From Canna indica (taxonomy: Eukaryota > Streptophyta > Magnoliopsida > Zingiberales > Cannaceae), in assembly GCA_034359265.1 (NCBI GenBank), contig CP136893.1, forward strand, positions 44,217,501 to 44,281,500: a DNA stretch of 64,000 bases. Direction: 5' to 3'. Below, in pieces: positions 11,056-23,224 of this stretch (position 1 is the first letter of the stretch; each line of letters starts with the position of its first letter). Below the pieces are notes generated by a model that did no database searches, was not told the origin of the DNA, and worked only from the letters and a program-made list of their open reading frames with translations. The position numbers were made by a program, and so were the translations under genes.

Positions 11056-13451
11056 TGTAAGACCCGAAAAAATTTCCTAATATAAAAATCTATTTTGGTG
11101 TAGCGCGCCGAACTCTGGGTTAGTCGAGTCAAGCCTCGGAATCATCTCTAGTAGAAGGTATGAATCGACTAATGATGTATGAAGTTAAATTGGTTTAATG
11201 GCTCTTTCCTTTTATGTATTTGTACCTTAATTGAATTAAGATCGACTCGTGTTACGGATAGAGTCGGAACCCAAGTCGAACTCGGACTGAGTCGAGTCAG
11301 TGTTAAGTTGTAAGGGCAATTAAGGCATGTTAGATGAGGGAATAAAATCCCTCATCATAGCTGTCGTGCGGCTCATCTAGGAGCCGCACAAAGCAGTGCA
11401 TAGGGAGAGGGGGAGAAGGAGCAAGGAGGAGAGATCTTGGTCGATCCAGAGATCGCGTCGTCGCGAGAAGATTCGAGATCGCCAACGTTCGATCCTTCAT
11501 CTTCCTCAAGCAAAGGTGAGTGGTTAACATGTTTTTGAAGGGAGGCGGGTGGCCGACCCTATGGATCTTGAAATTGGGTTCCTCCGCGAGTTGTTTTGCT
11601 GATCGACGTGTTCTTTCATATTGGAACTTAATCGATTTGTGTACCTACGAATTCGTACTTTCAAATCGTGATTTTCTTGCTTCTATATGGGCTGTTCGAG
11701 TTGAGGAAAAAGGGGAAAGGTCATGACAAAAATTTCCCCAATTTCCTCGCTCGTCTTGCAACTTGTAGATCGCTTTATGTTCGTTATATGTTGGATCTTT
11801 GTATTGATACTTGTGTTATTGTCGCAACATGTTCACCTCCCTTAGAGGGCTCGGCCGAGCAGGATGTTACCTTGCTTGAGTCGACCGAGCAATGGAGAGG
11901 GGTGGAAAACTTGGGGCCGTCGGATCTATACGCTGGATTTCATGTTACGTCGTTTGAATTCCTACTTACATGCTTAGTGTTAGGTTTAAATTATATTATA
12001 TAATTGTTGTCCATCTTGAGAATTGATAGCAACTGTAGATCTATATTCTGACGATTATGGAAATGTTCTTGCTAGTGCATATATGGACATGATGGTTATG
12101 GTACATGTATCAAAGGAAAGGTTTCATTGAATTTCAGATATCATGTTTAATTGTTGCTATGTTTATTACATGTTCCTTATTGGTTTAATCTATGAAATGT
12201 TTCATTAATTGTTTAAATTCTTTATTTTTGAATCATGTGGCTATACATAGTATGTGACGTGAAGTAATTCATCTATGGCTTATATGCTATCCCGTTTTGT
12301 TATTGGGTACATTTTCAAGTTTATGACATGTATTTCACATTAGCAAGGATAGTATATGAAGCTAGATGATTAACATGAAAAATCTGAGGTGTGTGCTATT
12401 TATGGAAACTCAAAGGTAGACTAGTTAGGTTTTACACCTAAGAAATAATTAGCGAGCAATAGTGCACACATGTTTTGATCCAGAAATAAAGGGCTGAACA
12501 TGGGTGGACGCTCGAGATTTTAAACAAGGAAGCTCTAGGACACTTGCTTGAGTGATGTGTTTGTGATGGTCTGTCGAGATGCCTGAGTAGTCGGAATGAC
12601 GAATGCATGACTCGGCCAATGATTGGGTCTTGAGATATCACCAGCGGGCCCGCCAGGTGTCAGACCCTAGTTGGGTGGACTAGCTTTCCCTATCCCAGAT
12701 GGTGTCCGGAGACTTGTAGACCATCCTAGTCGATGGCCCGAGATTTCTTGACTTCATCTTGATATGGTGTGGACCGAGCGGCCAGTGTGATTCTACCTTG
12801 TATGGTAGGGCCAAGTATAGCTGGAATTCCTAGACCATAAGTAGGCTCTAAGGGTCGAATGCCAAGTGGCTTAATTAGGCCATTATGGCGGGTTTTGCTA
12901 TTATATGGTCTATATAGAACGACCCATGGGGTCGGTAATCCTATCAAAAGTAACTTACCTCCCTAACTATATGCTATGCTGTCTTATATGTTTATGCATG
13001 CCTATTTGAGGATTATGTGGAGGTTCGGAAGAACCGCTCACTGAGTCCCAAGTGGACACACGGTTTGTTTCTTTTTGTTTTGCAGAGCATGATCATTGAG
13101 TTGAGGCTTGTCGTCATGGTGCAGCTGGAGGGCAGACGGTGGTGCCAATCTTGTAGTGGCGTCCTTTAGTCATAGTCTAGTTGTTGTGTTGTCGTTTTCC
13201 TACACTGACAGTTGTGGTTTTTAAAGCTTGTAATAAACTTTGAACTTGAGATGTTCCGGTTTGTGACGATGTCAGCTTTTCTTCTTTGGTTTTGAAAAAT
13301 ATATTTGTGAACTTCTAGAATTTAAATAAAATTTGCATTGTGGTTTCGTTTATTTGATGTGTTCTGGTTTTCTCGACGGTCGATGTAGATAGTAGGCTAC
13401 AGGGTAGTATGTAGACCCTGGCCGGTCACGACCCTCAGTTGGGGTGTGACA
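11056..13451 (+). mobile_element. Gypsy solo LTR, plus strand, 2396 bp
   Basis: Starts TGTAAGACCC and ends GGGGTGTGACA, with an exact 5-bp duplication GGATT at 11051-11055 and 13452-13456. Near 11514 it has AAAGGTGAGTGG, a good 5' splice site. Near 13075-13085 it has TTTGTTTTGCAGAG, a good 3' splice site. This is followed by the GGTGCAGCTGGAGGGCAG segment shared with the Tekay-like LTRs at 33997 and 45655. It is inverted relative to the 2082-10344 LTR. Confidence 0.9.
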
Positions 13452-13456
13452 GGATT

Positions 13457-14220
13457 TATTAACACTTTGTTCATTTACCCATAATTTTTTAATTTTAAAT
13501 GCATGACAATAAATCATTAACACTTCTAAACATATTCATCAAAATTTTAACTTAAAATGAAGTTTCTAATAAAGGATTTTAACCTAGTCCTATTTCATTC
13601 AATATCAACATGAAATGGCTTAAGTTATCAAAATTTTTTCTACTCATGAAACTTCAAACATTTATCATTCGTAATCAGTCATGAGCATAGATAAATCATT
13701 CACGCATAATTATTGAGGTAACTAAACTATATTTTAATAAAAGTCAAGGTCATACCTCATTTGAGATAAATTTTGCCAAACTTGTCAACTCTCATTCCAA
13801 TTCCAATTTATTAGCCTTCCATCAATTTAAATTAACTTGCAAGCAATACTCATTAGTAGTATAATTAAAACATGATCACTAGCAAGCTATTAAACTAAAC
13901 AGTGAAGTGAGAAATCAAGTAGCATTTTTCAAATCCAACTTCACTATATAGCAATGATTCATTTTCAAAAGAAGTCATTCATTATACCAAAATGAATCGA
14001 GAGATTTCAAGATATAAAAATATTAAAAAGTAAGATCTCCAACTCTTCCTATTGGTTGAAAACCGAAAGACCACAATGATCCTATGATTTAGAACCGCAA
14101 GGTCGCATTTGCTCGTTATAGGCTTCAAAGGTCTCCGAAGAGACCGAAAATCAAAATCAAAAAATGTTTTCAAAATACAATAGAAGATGAGCATTTTGGT
14201 ACCCAAATGACTTTTGGTCC
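13457..14220 (-). mobile_element. E1 interior just downstream of gag
   Basis: Non-coding sequence after the gag stop on the minus strand. It contains the conserved hairpin-rich segment at 14054-14145. No protease, integrase or reverse transcriptase reading follows gag. Confidence 0.7.
14054..14145 (-). other. Conserved structured segment, copy in E1
   Basis: Minus strand 5' to 3': GGTCTC-TTCG-GAGACC (14145-14130), then a GACC-TTGC-GGTT hairpin, GGTC-TTTC-GGTT, and GGTT-TTC-AACC. The outer stem CCTAT/ATAGG is shortened here by one change (GATCCTAT). Homologous copies lie at 21490, 28851, 41472 and 48552. Confidence 0.55.
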
Positions 14221-15526
14221 TTAGGGGTGAGTTGGCTTAGGACTCCAAAGTGTCCTAGCTACACTTGGATTTCTCTTGAAAGCACAATCATGGATAGCAT
14301 GACCATATATACCACAACAAAAATAATGTCCATGAAACTTCTTATTTTGGACATGAGGCTTATAGGTAAAATGCCTAACATGTGAAATAGAATGAGCACA
14401 AGCATTCTTAGATGAAACATGTCTATTTCTAGAATTTTTAGAAGAGTAAACATTAGTAAATTCATTAACTCTTCTACTCAAGAATAAAACCTCACTTTTT
14501 AAATCATTCACAGATTTATGTAAAGCATGCATTTGATATTTTAACATATAATTTTCCTTTTTGATTTTTGAGTTTTCATTTTTCAAAATCTCATTCTCAA
14601 TTTTGAAACCATTTTTCAAAATTTCATTTTTAAGCTTTAAGTCCTTAAGCTCAAGTTTTAATGTATCATGGCTAGGATCAAATGAGCTAGATCTCAATTT
14701 CTCAATTTCTAATTCTAAAGCATGCAAATGTGAACTAAGTCTAGAATTCTCTTTTTTAATCTTCTTTTTTCCTTATCCTTTGTCAAAAGCAAGACATATA
14801 ATTTTTGACTTTCTTCTAATAATTCTTCATATGACATTTCAAGAGAACATGAAGAACTATTATCACTGTTACTATCAAAATCTTTAACATGACTAGAAGG
14901 GGAAGAGTGTACCTCATCATTGATACCCATGAGGCAAACTTTTGAATTGGCTTTGTAGTCATTGGAAGAGGATGCTTCATTTGAATGGGATGATGATGTG
15001 GAAGCCTTTGACCTCTTCTTTACCTTGTTCATTAATGAAGGGCAATTCTTCTTAATGTGACCATTCTCTTTGCACAAGTAGCAAATGACCTTCCTCTTTT
15101 GACTTTTGGTGCTCCTTTGACTAGAGACACTATGGGCTTCAAAAACCTCATTAGAACTAGTAGTATGTCAATTGTCATCAACTCCCTCATTCAAAGTAAT
15201 AAGCTCCTCGGTTTTTGCATAATCATATAGCATGTTTAAATAAGCCAAAATATCGAATGCGGAAGTACAATGCATGACATTTTCAAAGATATCATTTTCC
15301 AAAGATCAAAATATGCAATTCATAGCTTTAGCATTTAACTCAAACATATCAATTTGTTCTTGGGTCCATGCATTTATACTATCTACCTTAGGTTTGATAT
15401 AATGTATTTTCAACATTTCATTAACCCCTAAACCTTGAGTTTTCAAAAACAAATACATCGTATGTTTCTATCTCCAAAGTTTAGCTTATCAAACCTAGGG
15501 GGTGTAGACACCAACTCTAGTGCCAT
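14221..15526 (-). pseudogene. gag: SIRE-like copia gag, E1
   Basis: Minus-strand gag starting at ATG 15526-15524 (the MALELV start of the other copies), about 55 bp downstream of the primer-binding site. Order: UBN2-like N-terminal domain, canonical CCHC knuckle CYLCKENGHIKKNC (about 15075), Ser-rich linker, a lysine- and leucine-rich coiled coil (about 14800-14450), and a second knuckle YFCCGIYGHAIHDC whose first Cys is Tyr. It ends at TAA 14223-14221. Breaks: in-frame TGA at about 15305 and 15168 and a frameshift near 14720. Gag would form the cytoplasmic particle and bind RNA. The pol part expected in an autonomous SIRE element is absent downstream. Confidence 0.85.
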
Positions 15527-15580
15527 TCTCGAATCGAGACAAGGTGTAGAAGAGATGGTGATATCTCAAGCTACGAACCC

Positions 15581-15592
15581 GCTCTGATACCA
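15581..15592 (-). promoter_or_regulatory. Primer-binding site, E1 (initiator tRNA-Met type)
   Basis: Minus strand TGGTATCAGAGC, complementary to the 3' end of plant initiator tRNA-Met, two bases beyond the LTR end. Confidence 0.9.
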
Positions 15593-15594
15593 AA

Positions 15595-16953
15595 TGTAAG
15601 TCAAACGGCCTACACTGGAGGTGGGTGAATAGTGTGTTCGCTAAACTTTATCCTAAATTAGGTTTCAACTATTTCTTGATTAATTAGGCAAGAGCTCAAT
15701 TAAACTAGATGAATGTGGAAGTGAGTAAATAGAAATTAAGAAAGCACAAGTAATACCGATACAAACACAAGTATCTACCAACTTAGTCATTTAGCAACAA
15801 GATAACCAAAGTAAGAAACAAGCTAATCACACTCAACCAATGGGAATGCTAACAAGATAAAATTATAGTGGTTCGGCCCCAATGCCTACTCCACTACCTA
15901 AGCACTCCACTTAGGATTTCTAACTCTAGTTTACTAGATTAAAGTGTTAATTCCTTACAATGAGTTTCACCAGAAAGTCTCCGCTCTCACACCGAATGCA
16001 CTACCAAACCCGAAAGTCTTCGCTTTCTTACCGAGAGCAGTCTCCCACCTCAAACCTAAGGACAACACAACTATCCCAGTGAACTAAGTTTACATCGGTA
16101 GATTTACGCCTCAACACCAAGGCAACCACCAAACTCAAGATCTACACACTAGATCTTTACACACTTGTATTACAATGAAACTAACAACAAAATACAACAA
16201 TAATGGAGCAATAAATCAAACAATAAAGTACTTAGATCCAACCAAAGTTTCATAACTTCTGGCCTCTTGATGCCTTTGATGGTGAATCAATGAAGACAAG
16301 GCTCAATCAATGGTTTAGGTTACAATCTAGGGTTTTGCACAAAGTTTGACTCAATGAAGACTCTTGGATGTCAAAAGATGTCTCATGAAGTTTTAGATAC
16401 CTTGGAAGGCGAGTTTGGGGTCTTATATAGAGATCCCAAGGTAGGAGCTCGGTTTCCAATAAGCTCAACGGGTAAGAATTCAAAATAGAGCCGTTGGGGG
16501 CATTTTGGGAATTCTGGATAGCTTGACTAGCTGATTCTGGGAATACTTAGAAAGTATCGATACTTTCCAGGCTATTTCAGAATATCCATCCGGGTTGTTC
16601 CGGGTTGTCCATTCGGGTTATTCCGGGCTATTCTGGGATGTCCACCCGGGATGTTGTTTTTGACTTGGAAATTCTTGGTAATAGATTAGGCTCATGTATT
16701 AGGGATATTTGTCATTATGAGGATTAATACAATCATTCTAGACACCCTAAACATAAACTCTATTCTTCCTGACGAATCCAAGCGCGTCGACCAACGTTCT
16801 TTCGATTCATCGATTTTTATGATATTTTCGATCACAAACGTCGTGCGCCAACCAACTTGGAATTTGAAAATATTTCTCCATGAAAACATTAGTTCCATGT
16901 TTGTTATCATCAAAACTGAGATTGAGACCAAGGTTGAATACCTTAGGCCAATA
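15595..16953 (-). mobile_element. 5' LTR of E1, 1359 bp
   Basis: On the minus strand it runs from TATTGGCCTAAGG (16953) to the end beside the primer-binding site (15595, plus-strand TGTAAGTC). It has the C-tract hairpin near its end and a TATATAAG-like TATA box (about 16427). Its U3 differs from the others. Instead of GGTCGACC arrays it has short tandem CCGGGTTGTTCCGGGTTGT-type repeats at about 16585-16655. It is inserted in Tat-type gag; the base run on its right is GGCAG, and its partner lies off the left of the window. Confidence 0.85.
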
Positions 16954-17774
16954 GGCAGTCCCGGCCTTTCTGGCCTTGGAATCTTCCTCTTTTTCTTCAT
17001 GGAGACCTCGTTGTGATGGAGACCTCGTCGTGAAGGACGGGAACTGGTCTCCTCCTCTCTAAGTGATTGCTTTCTTCATGCTCTGAGCGGTAGCGCTCGT
17101 GGTCAGTTGGGAGTGGTCCTCGGAACCGTGTCAGCATCTCAATTTGGGTTGTTAATCGTTGGTTTTTTGCCTCCAAATTGTTTATTTGACGCTGGGGCTC
17201 TTCGGGGGGAGGGTGGGTTGGTGCCGGAGCATCGCTCCTCACTGTTTTAGCATCACTAGGCTTTGGTAGATTGTCGTCGTCGGGTCATTGCCGTTGGCAT
17301 GCGGCGGTGGTCGCTTGGCTCCGGATTCCAACCATTGTGGGGGAGGTAAGATTTACTCGGCCCCACGGTGGGTGCTAAATGTTCACGCCTGAGGATTGGA
17401 GTAGTCTGGTCTGGTTCGGTATCTCTCCTGGTCAGGTGGAACTCCGGCGCGGGGGTGGGGGGGGGGCGAGGGCTACAAAAAACACTCTGGTGCTCAATTT
17501 AGTGGGACTCCAAGGTGGAAGTAACGTAATATGAAACTTAGGTTACTTGAGGCATGTCGTGTCTGTATTTATTACAGGTGGAGGTGATGAAGCTGCCCGA
17601 TAATCTCGTGGGGATATTGTTTAGAATGGGTGGAGCCTGATCTCGGAGATGGTGGGCTTGTAGTGGCGTATCCATTAGAATAAAATATTCCTTATCTGTT
17701 AATGTGTCTTTTAAAACTTATTTTTAGTAATATTTTATATCTAAACTTTATTAGTATACGATTAATTATTTTTA
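16954..17774 (-). mobile_element. Tat-type gypsy 5' end, minus strand (LTR remnant, leader, gag start)
   Basis: Minus strand: LTR tail with AATAAATAC (about 17568), CATTTAGCACCCACCGTGGG at the LTR/leader junction (about 17380), and gag starting at ATG 17335-17333. The gag reads RQINNLEAKNQRLTTQIEML and GPLPTDHERYRSEHEE, typical of Tat/Retand N-terminal gag. It is cut at 16954 by E1. It is homologous to the plus-strand fragment at 18913-20207. An in-frame stop near 17285 shows decay. Confidence 0.7.
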
Positions 17775-18903
17775 GGATTAATTACACTATATATCCTGAA
17801 TTTTAAGGGTATTCCCAATTTTGATTCAAACTTTCGGTTGTATCAATTTTATACTCCAATTTTTAATTTGTTTTAATAATATCTCATCGTCAAGTCACTG
17901 TGAATCTTGTCGTTTGATTGCTGATGTGGCTTTGCATACGTGTACAAGAAAACATTAAATATAAAAAAAAATCTATCCATTGCCACGTGAACATGCCACA
18001 TCAGAAACAAATCTAAACTTGAATAAATAATGTTAAAAAATACACATCAGTATTACACTATGTATCCCGAACTTTAGGGGTATTCCCAATTTTGACCCGA
18101 GCTTTTAGTTGTATCAATTTTATACCCCAATTTTCAATTCGTTTCAATTATATCTCATCATTTCTGCATCAACTTATTAAGTTACCTGAATTTCTGCATC
18201 AAACCATTCAATTTATTTCTAGAACCTCATGTATAATATTGTTAACTGCACATGATATTATGATATGATGCTTATTTCTACATCAGTATATAGTATACCA
18301 AGTGCAGTAAACATCAAAAATTGCATCAACATCAAACACTGCATCATTTCTGAATGTTACCTGCTACAGTTACCTGCAGTATATGCATGTAAATGTTTAC
18401 ATAGCATCCACTGACGTGGCAGTGGATAGATTCTTTTTCTTCATATTTTATGTTTTCTAGTACACGTATGCAAAGTCACGTTAGCAATCAAACAATAAGA
18501 TTCACGGTGACTTGACGATGAGATATTATTAAAATGAATTAAAAATTGGGGTATAAAATTGATATAATAAAAAGTTTGGGTCAGAATTGGGAATACTCCT
18601 AAAGTTTAGGATATATAGTGTAATGCTGGCGTGTATTTTTAAATATTATTTATTCAGGTTTAGATTTGTTGTTGACATGGCACGTCGACATGGCAATGGA
18701 TAGATTTTTTTTCTTCATATTTTATGTTTTCCGGTACACGTATGCAAAGCCACGTCAGCAATCAAACAACAAGATTCATAGTGACTTGACGATAAGATAT
18801 TATTGAAATGAATTGAAAATTGGAGTATAAAATTGATACAACCGAAAGTTTGGTCAAAATTGGGAATACCCCTAAAGTTCAGGATATATAGTGTAATTAT
18901 CCC
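17775..18903. mobile_element. MULE-like long-TIR MITE, 1129 bp
   Basis: Ends are GGATTAATTACACTATATAT (left) and GGGATAATTACACTATATAT (right inverted). The near-exact 9-bp duplication is TTATTTTTA (17766-17774) and TTATTTTAA (18904-18912), as for Mutator-like elements. The arms are several hundred bp. Each arm holds a second copy of the terminal module starting (C/T)ATTACACTATGTATCC, at about 18052 on the left and ending at about 18626 on the right. The inner left module is truncated. No transposase is visible. Confidence 0.75.
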
Positions 18904-18912
18904 TTATTTTAA

Positions 18913-20207
18913 TAATGAAATTATAAAATAATAATTTTAAAATATGTTTTAAAAGTTTATTAAGCCACATTAGCGAGTAAGACTTAGTTGATAGTAATTA
19001 GGGCAAACTACACTAGACCATACTAAAACTATTGGGCTCGGTCACATTAGACCCATGCCCACAAATCATTCGCCCAGGGGTCACGCCCGACTATATTCTT
19101 GGATTTGACTCGAGCCAGATCAAACGGCTTCGCCCGAGGGCTCCATCCGGCAAAACAAGGACATCCACGTCCTCCCTTATCACAAGCGATATGCCATTAC
19201 GAGCCCACCATCTCCACGATCATCCTTGACTCATCTTGGGCAACATCCCTGCGAGATTACCAGGGCGGCATCATCACCTCCACCTGCAATAAATACAAAC
19301 ATGCATGCCTTAGATAACCCTAAGTTCCAATTTCATTACCTTCACATTGGAGTCCCCCTAACTCAGGTGCCCCCCCCCGGCGTTGAACTAGACAAGGAGA
19401 GACACCGAACCGGATCAGAGTACTCCTATCTACAGGAAGGAACATTTGGCGCCAATCGTGGGGCCGAGTAAAGCTTACCTTTTCCCACAATGATTGGAAC
19501 CCGAAGCCAAGCCATCGTCACCGCACACCAATGACCCGACGACGATGATCGACCGCAGCTTGGTGCCGCTAAAACATCGAGGAGCGATGCTTCGGTGCCA
19601 ACCCATCTTCCCCTTAAAGAGCCCCATCAGCAGATAAACGTCCCAGAAGCAACGAACCAACGTCTAGTAGCCCAAGTTGAGATACTGACACGACTCCAGG
19701 AATAGCCCCCGGCTGACCATGAGCATTGTCACTCAGAGCATGGGGAGAGCAATCACTCAGAAAGAAGGAGGCTAGTTTTTGTCCTCCGTGACAAGGTCTC
19801 CAACACTCGCAGCCCAAAAAAAGACGAAGATCCCAAATCTAGAAAATCCAGGACTGCACTCCCTCTTGACGCGGGATCCTTTGCCGAGCGCATCATGAAA
19901 ACTCGCCTCCCACCAAGGAGTGAGTTGCCAACCACCCTGATACCCTACAACAGTACATGCAACCCCGCACTACACCTGACGACATTATGGACTACAATGC
20001 TCTATCACAGAGCAATATATCCAGCACTCTACAGAGCCTTTCCAACTTTCCAAATAAAAATCATTTTGTTGTGGTTTTCCTCCCTCCTATCGAGATCTAT
20101 TCATTCCTCTGAAGACTTCTTCCACGTCTTCCTCAATTGGTTCACCGCATCACGGGTATATCATAAGACGACGCCTGCCCTCCATTATGTCAAGCAAGGG
20201 CAACATG
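18913..20207 (+). mobile_element. Tat-type gypsy 5' end, plus strand (LTR part, leader, gag)
   Basis: The plus strand has a GC-richer LTR with AATAAATAC (about 19288) and the junction CATTTGGCGCCAATCGTGGG (19443-19462), which contains a TGGCGCC-type primer-binding site. A gag frame follows. It is cut at 20207 by E3. The left LTR boundary is not resolved. Confidence 0.7.
19490..20207 (+). pseudogene. gag: Tat-type gypsy gag, truncated and with stops
   Basis: ATG 19490 (MIGTRSQAI), parallel to the minus-strand copy's MVGIRSQA. The frame has in-frame stops (TGA at about 19530, TAG at about 19704) and at least one shift. From about 19870 it reads SFAERIMKTRLPPRSELPTT, then ALYRAFPTFQIKIILLWFSS and SIHSSEDFFHVFLNWF. 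These correspond to the Retrotrans_gag core (family pattern CRAF..TL...A..WF..LPPGSI.SF..L...F). The C-terminal knuckle and pol are missing because E3 interrupts the frame. Confidence 0.7.
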
Positions 20208-20788
20208 TGTTGGAGAAATGGCCATGTTGGGTGAAATGGTCACACTAGAGGGGGGGGGGGGGGTGAATAGTGTGTTAACTAAATCTTATCGCTTAATTTC
20301 ATTTTTAATCGTTTCTTGCAACTTAGGCAATTCACAATTCTAATATTCAATGCGTAAGCAATAAGTAAGGAAATTAAGCAAACTCAAAAGAGACAATGCA
20401 AACACAATTATTTATAGTGCTTCGGCCCCAATGCCTACTCCACTACCTAAGCACCGTGCTTAGGATTTCACATCTAAATTTACTAAATTATGAGTAGCTT
20501 ACAATTGAGGACTTTACACCGGAAAGACCCTACACTCACCTCGAAGGCACTTCCACACCCGAAAGTATCCCGTCTTCCTACCGAGTGAGCTTTCCCACCT
20601 CAATTCCTAAGACCTACTCCTAACTTAGGTCACAAGTGGCTTTACACCTTATACACCAAGGCAACCACTTACACACAAGACCACACACAAGGTCTTCTTA
20701 CGAGCTCAAGTAAATTTAAGTAAAAACAAATAAAAAACAATTCTATTACAAGAGGAGGAAGAAGAGAACTTATCACAATGAAAACACC

Positions 20789-21840
20789 TAACATGAGTAA
20801 ATCTAAACATGTTTGTGAAGTTTGAACTCAAAAAGAAATTTCTAAGTTAAATTATTGACTTAGGTCAAACTTTTTCAATTTTGAGTCTCCTAAGGTGATC
20901 TCATTATCACCTAGTTCATTTACACACGAATTTTTAAGTTTAATCATCTAGAATAATTTCATGTGTGTATCTAAATATGTTTTCAAACTACTAACTCAAA
21001 ATGATGGTCTCTAATATGGATTTCAACCTAGAGCAATTTCATTCAATATCAATATCATGAAATTTCCTAAGTTATAAAAATTTTACCTACTCATGAACTT
21101 TCAAATATTTATCATGCAAAATTGATCATGAGTATAGAGACATCATTAATGCATGTATATTCAATTATTATACAAAGATTTTTGCAAAATTAAACTCATA
21201 CCTCTTTCAATAGAATTTTGCCGAACTTGTCATTTACTTCTCAATTTCTAAAGCCTTCCCTTTTATCATAACCTTGAAAGCAATATTCATTAGTAGGATA
21301 ATGAGAATATAATTACTAGCAAGTTATCATACTAAATAGCAAGGTGAAATAGAAATCTTCATTTGAGAATTTCAACATAAGCTAGATAGTGAAAAATTTG
21401 TTTCAAGAAAAATCGTCATGAAACCAACATGAATCGAGAGATCTCAATATATGAAATTTTGAAACATAAGATCTCCAATCCTTCCTATTGGTTGAAAACC
21501 GAAAGGCCACAATGAGCCTATGGTTTAAAACTGCAAGGTCGCTTAAGCCCGTCATAGGCCACATAGGTCTCCGAAGAGATCGGAAATCAAAAATCAAAAA
21601 TATTTTTGAAAGCATATCATGAGTGAAAAAAAATCAATTTAAGCAAGTATCATGAACTCCAACTATTAATGGATCAATTAAAGTTAAGAGATGATACCAA
21701 ACCTTTTAGATGCCAACTTTCATTTCCTAGGCATCTAGGTGAGAATCTTGAAGTTGCAACCATGAAAGGATCTTTCATTGAATTCTAGGCCAACTTCAAC
21801 ACATCACTTTCCCTTATCCTTGTGTGGTCTCTCCCCCTAC
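20789..21840 (-). mobile_element. E2 interior, non-coding, deletion derivative
   Basis: AT-rich interior downstream of gag, including the structured segment at 21490-21581. Homologous to E1 13457-14220 and E4 27650-29100. No pol reading. Confidence 0.7.
21490..21581 (-). other. Conserved structured segment, copy in E2
   Basis: Long-range stem GCCTATG (21516-21522) with CATAGGC (21553-21559), 7 perfect pairs. It encloses a small GACC-TTGC-(A)GTT hairpin. The TTCG-loop hairpin (21566-21581) has one mismatch in this copy (GAGATC). Confidence 0.6.
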
Positions 21841-23157
21841 AAAAGAGCATGAAACTTTTGGTACCCAAATGACTTTGGGTCCTTGGGGGTTAAAGAGCTT
21901 AGGAACCTAAAGTGTCTTTGCCACACTTGGATTCATTTTAAAAGCGCAGTCATAAATGGCATGCCCGTAGACACCACAACAAAAATAATGCCCATTAAAT
22001 CTCTTCTTTTCATTTTTCTTATGAACATGAGCTATAATGTTAGAATGCTTAGCATGAAAAACATGTTGAGCATGAGCATTCTTAGAGGAAACATTTTTCG
22101 TTTGAGGCTTCCTAAATGAGACATTTTAATTTTTTGAATTAAGAGAAGAAGTATTAGCTTTTCTACTCAAAATCAACATCTCATTTTTCAAATCATTTAT
22201 AGATTTATGCAAAGCATGCAATTGGGTTTTCAATATGTTATTTTCATTCTTTAACATGTCATTTTTGTTTTTCAAATCCTTAGTGTCAATACTTAAAGCA
22301 TCATGACATGGATTAGAGACACTAATTTTTAGCTTCTCATTTTCTAGTTTAGCATCATGTAAATGAGAGCTAAGAGTCAAGTTTTTCTTCTTTAATTTTT
22401 TGTTTTCTTTATCCTTTTTAACCATCGAGACATACATGATTTTATATTCATCCATTAATTCATCATAAGGCATGTCATGAGAACTAGATGAATTAATACT
22501 ATCCTTTTTGTTTTCATGACTAAAAGAAGAAGGGTGTACCTCATCATTAGTATTCATGAGGCAATCTTTTGAATTAGCATCATAGTCATGGTAAGAGGAT
22601 GCTTCATTCGAACAAGATGATGATGTGGAAGCATTTGACCTCTTCTTGGCCTTGTTCTTCATGGAAGGGCAATTTTTCTTCACATGCTGCTTTTCCTTGC
22701 ATGCATGCCACACTACCTTCCTTTTTCGGCTCTTGGAGCTACTCCTTTGACTAGAAGAGATATGGGCATCAAAATCAAGATTAGTGGTAGGTGAATGACC
22801 ATTGTCATCACTACCTTCATTAGAAGTGCCAATCTCTTCGGTCTTGGCATAATCATATAGCATGTTTAAAGTTGTCTAAATATTGAAAGCCGAAGTACAA
22901 TGCATGACTTTTTCAAATATGTTATTTTCCAAAGAACAATATAAGCAATTTGTTGCCTTAGCATTTAGTTCAAACCTATTAATTTGTTCTTGGGACCATG
23001 CATCCATATTTTCCTTAGGTTTTATGTATTTTGACTTTACCATATTAAAAACACCTAAACCTTGAGTCTTTAGGAAAGTGTACATTCTACTCTTCCAAAG
23101 ACCAAAGTTAGACTCATCGAACCTAGGAGGTGTAGACGCTACCAACTCTAGTGCCAT
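21841..23157 (-). pseudogene. gag: SIRE-like copia gag, E2
   Basis: Starts MALELVASTPPRFDESNFGL at 23157. Blocks: UBN2-like domain to about 22876, a stop, then LYDYAKTEEIGTSNEG, and the first knuckle with its first Cys changed to Trp (WHACKEKQHVKKNC). A coiled coil of K/L/N-rich heptads follows (about 22450-22130), a stop at about 22126, then the second knuckle YFCCGVYGHAIYDC (first Cys to Tyr) and a GPK-like end near 21880. Two stops and the loss of a zinc ligand make it non-functional. No protease or integrase follows. Confidence 0.85.
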
Positions 23158-23210
23158 TTTCGGATCGAGACTAGATGTAGACGAGATGGAGTAATCTCAA
23201 ACTATGACCT

Positions 23211-23222
23211 GCTCTGATACCA
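23211..23222 (-). promoter_or_regulatory. Primer-binding site, E2
   Basis: Minus strand TGGTATCAGAGC, exact initiator tRNA-Met type, separated from the LTR end (23225) by two bases. Confidence 0.95.
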
Positions 23223-23224
23223 AT

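Noticed and set aside
14561..14887. Phe-rich plus-strand ORF that might be a membrane protein
   Set aside because: Antisense of the Lys-rich gag coiled coil; Lys codons AAA read as Phe codons on the other strand.
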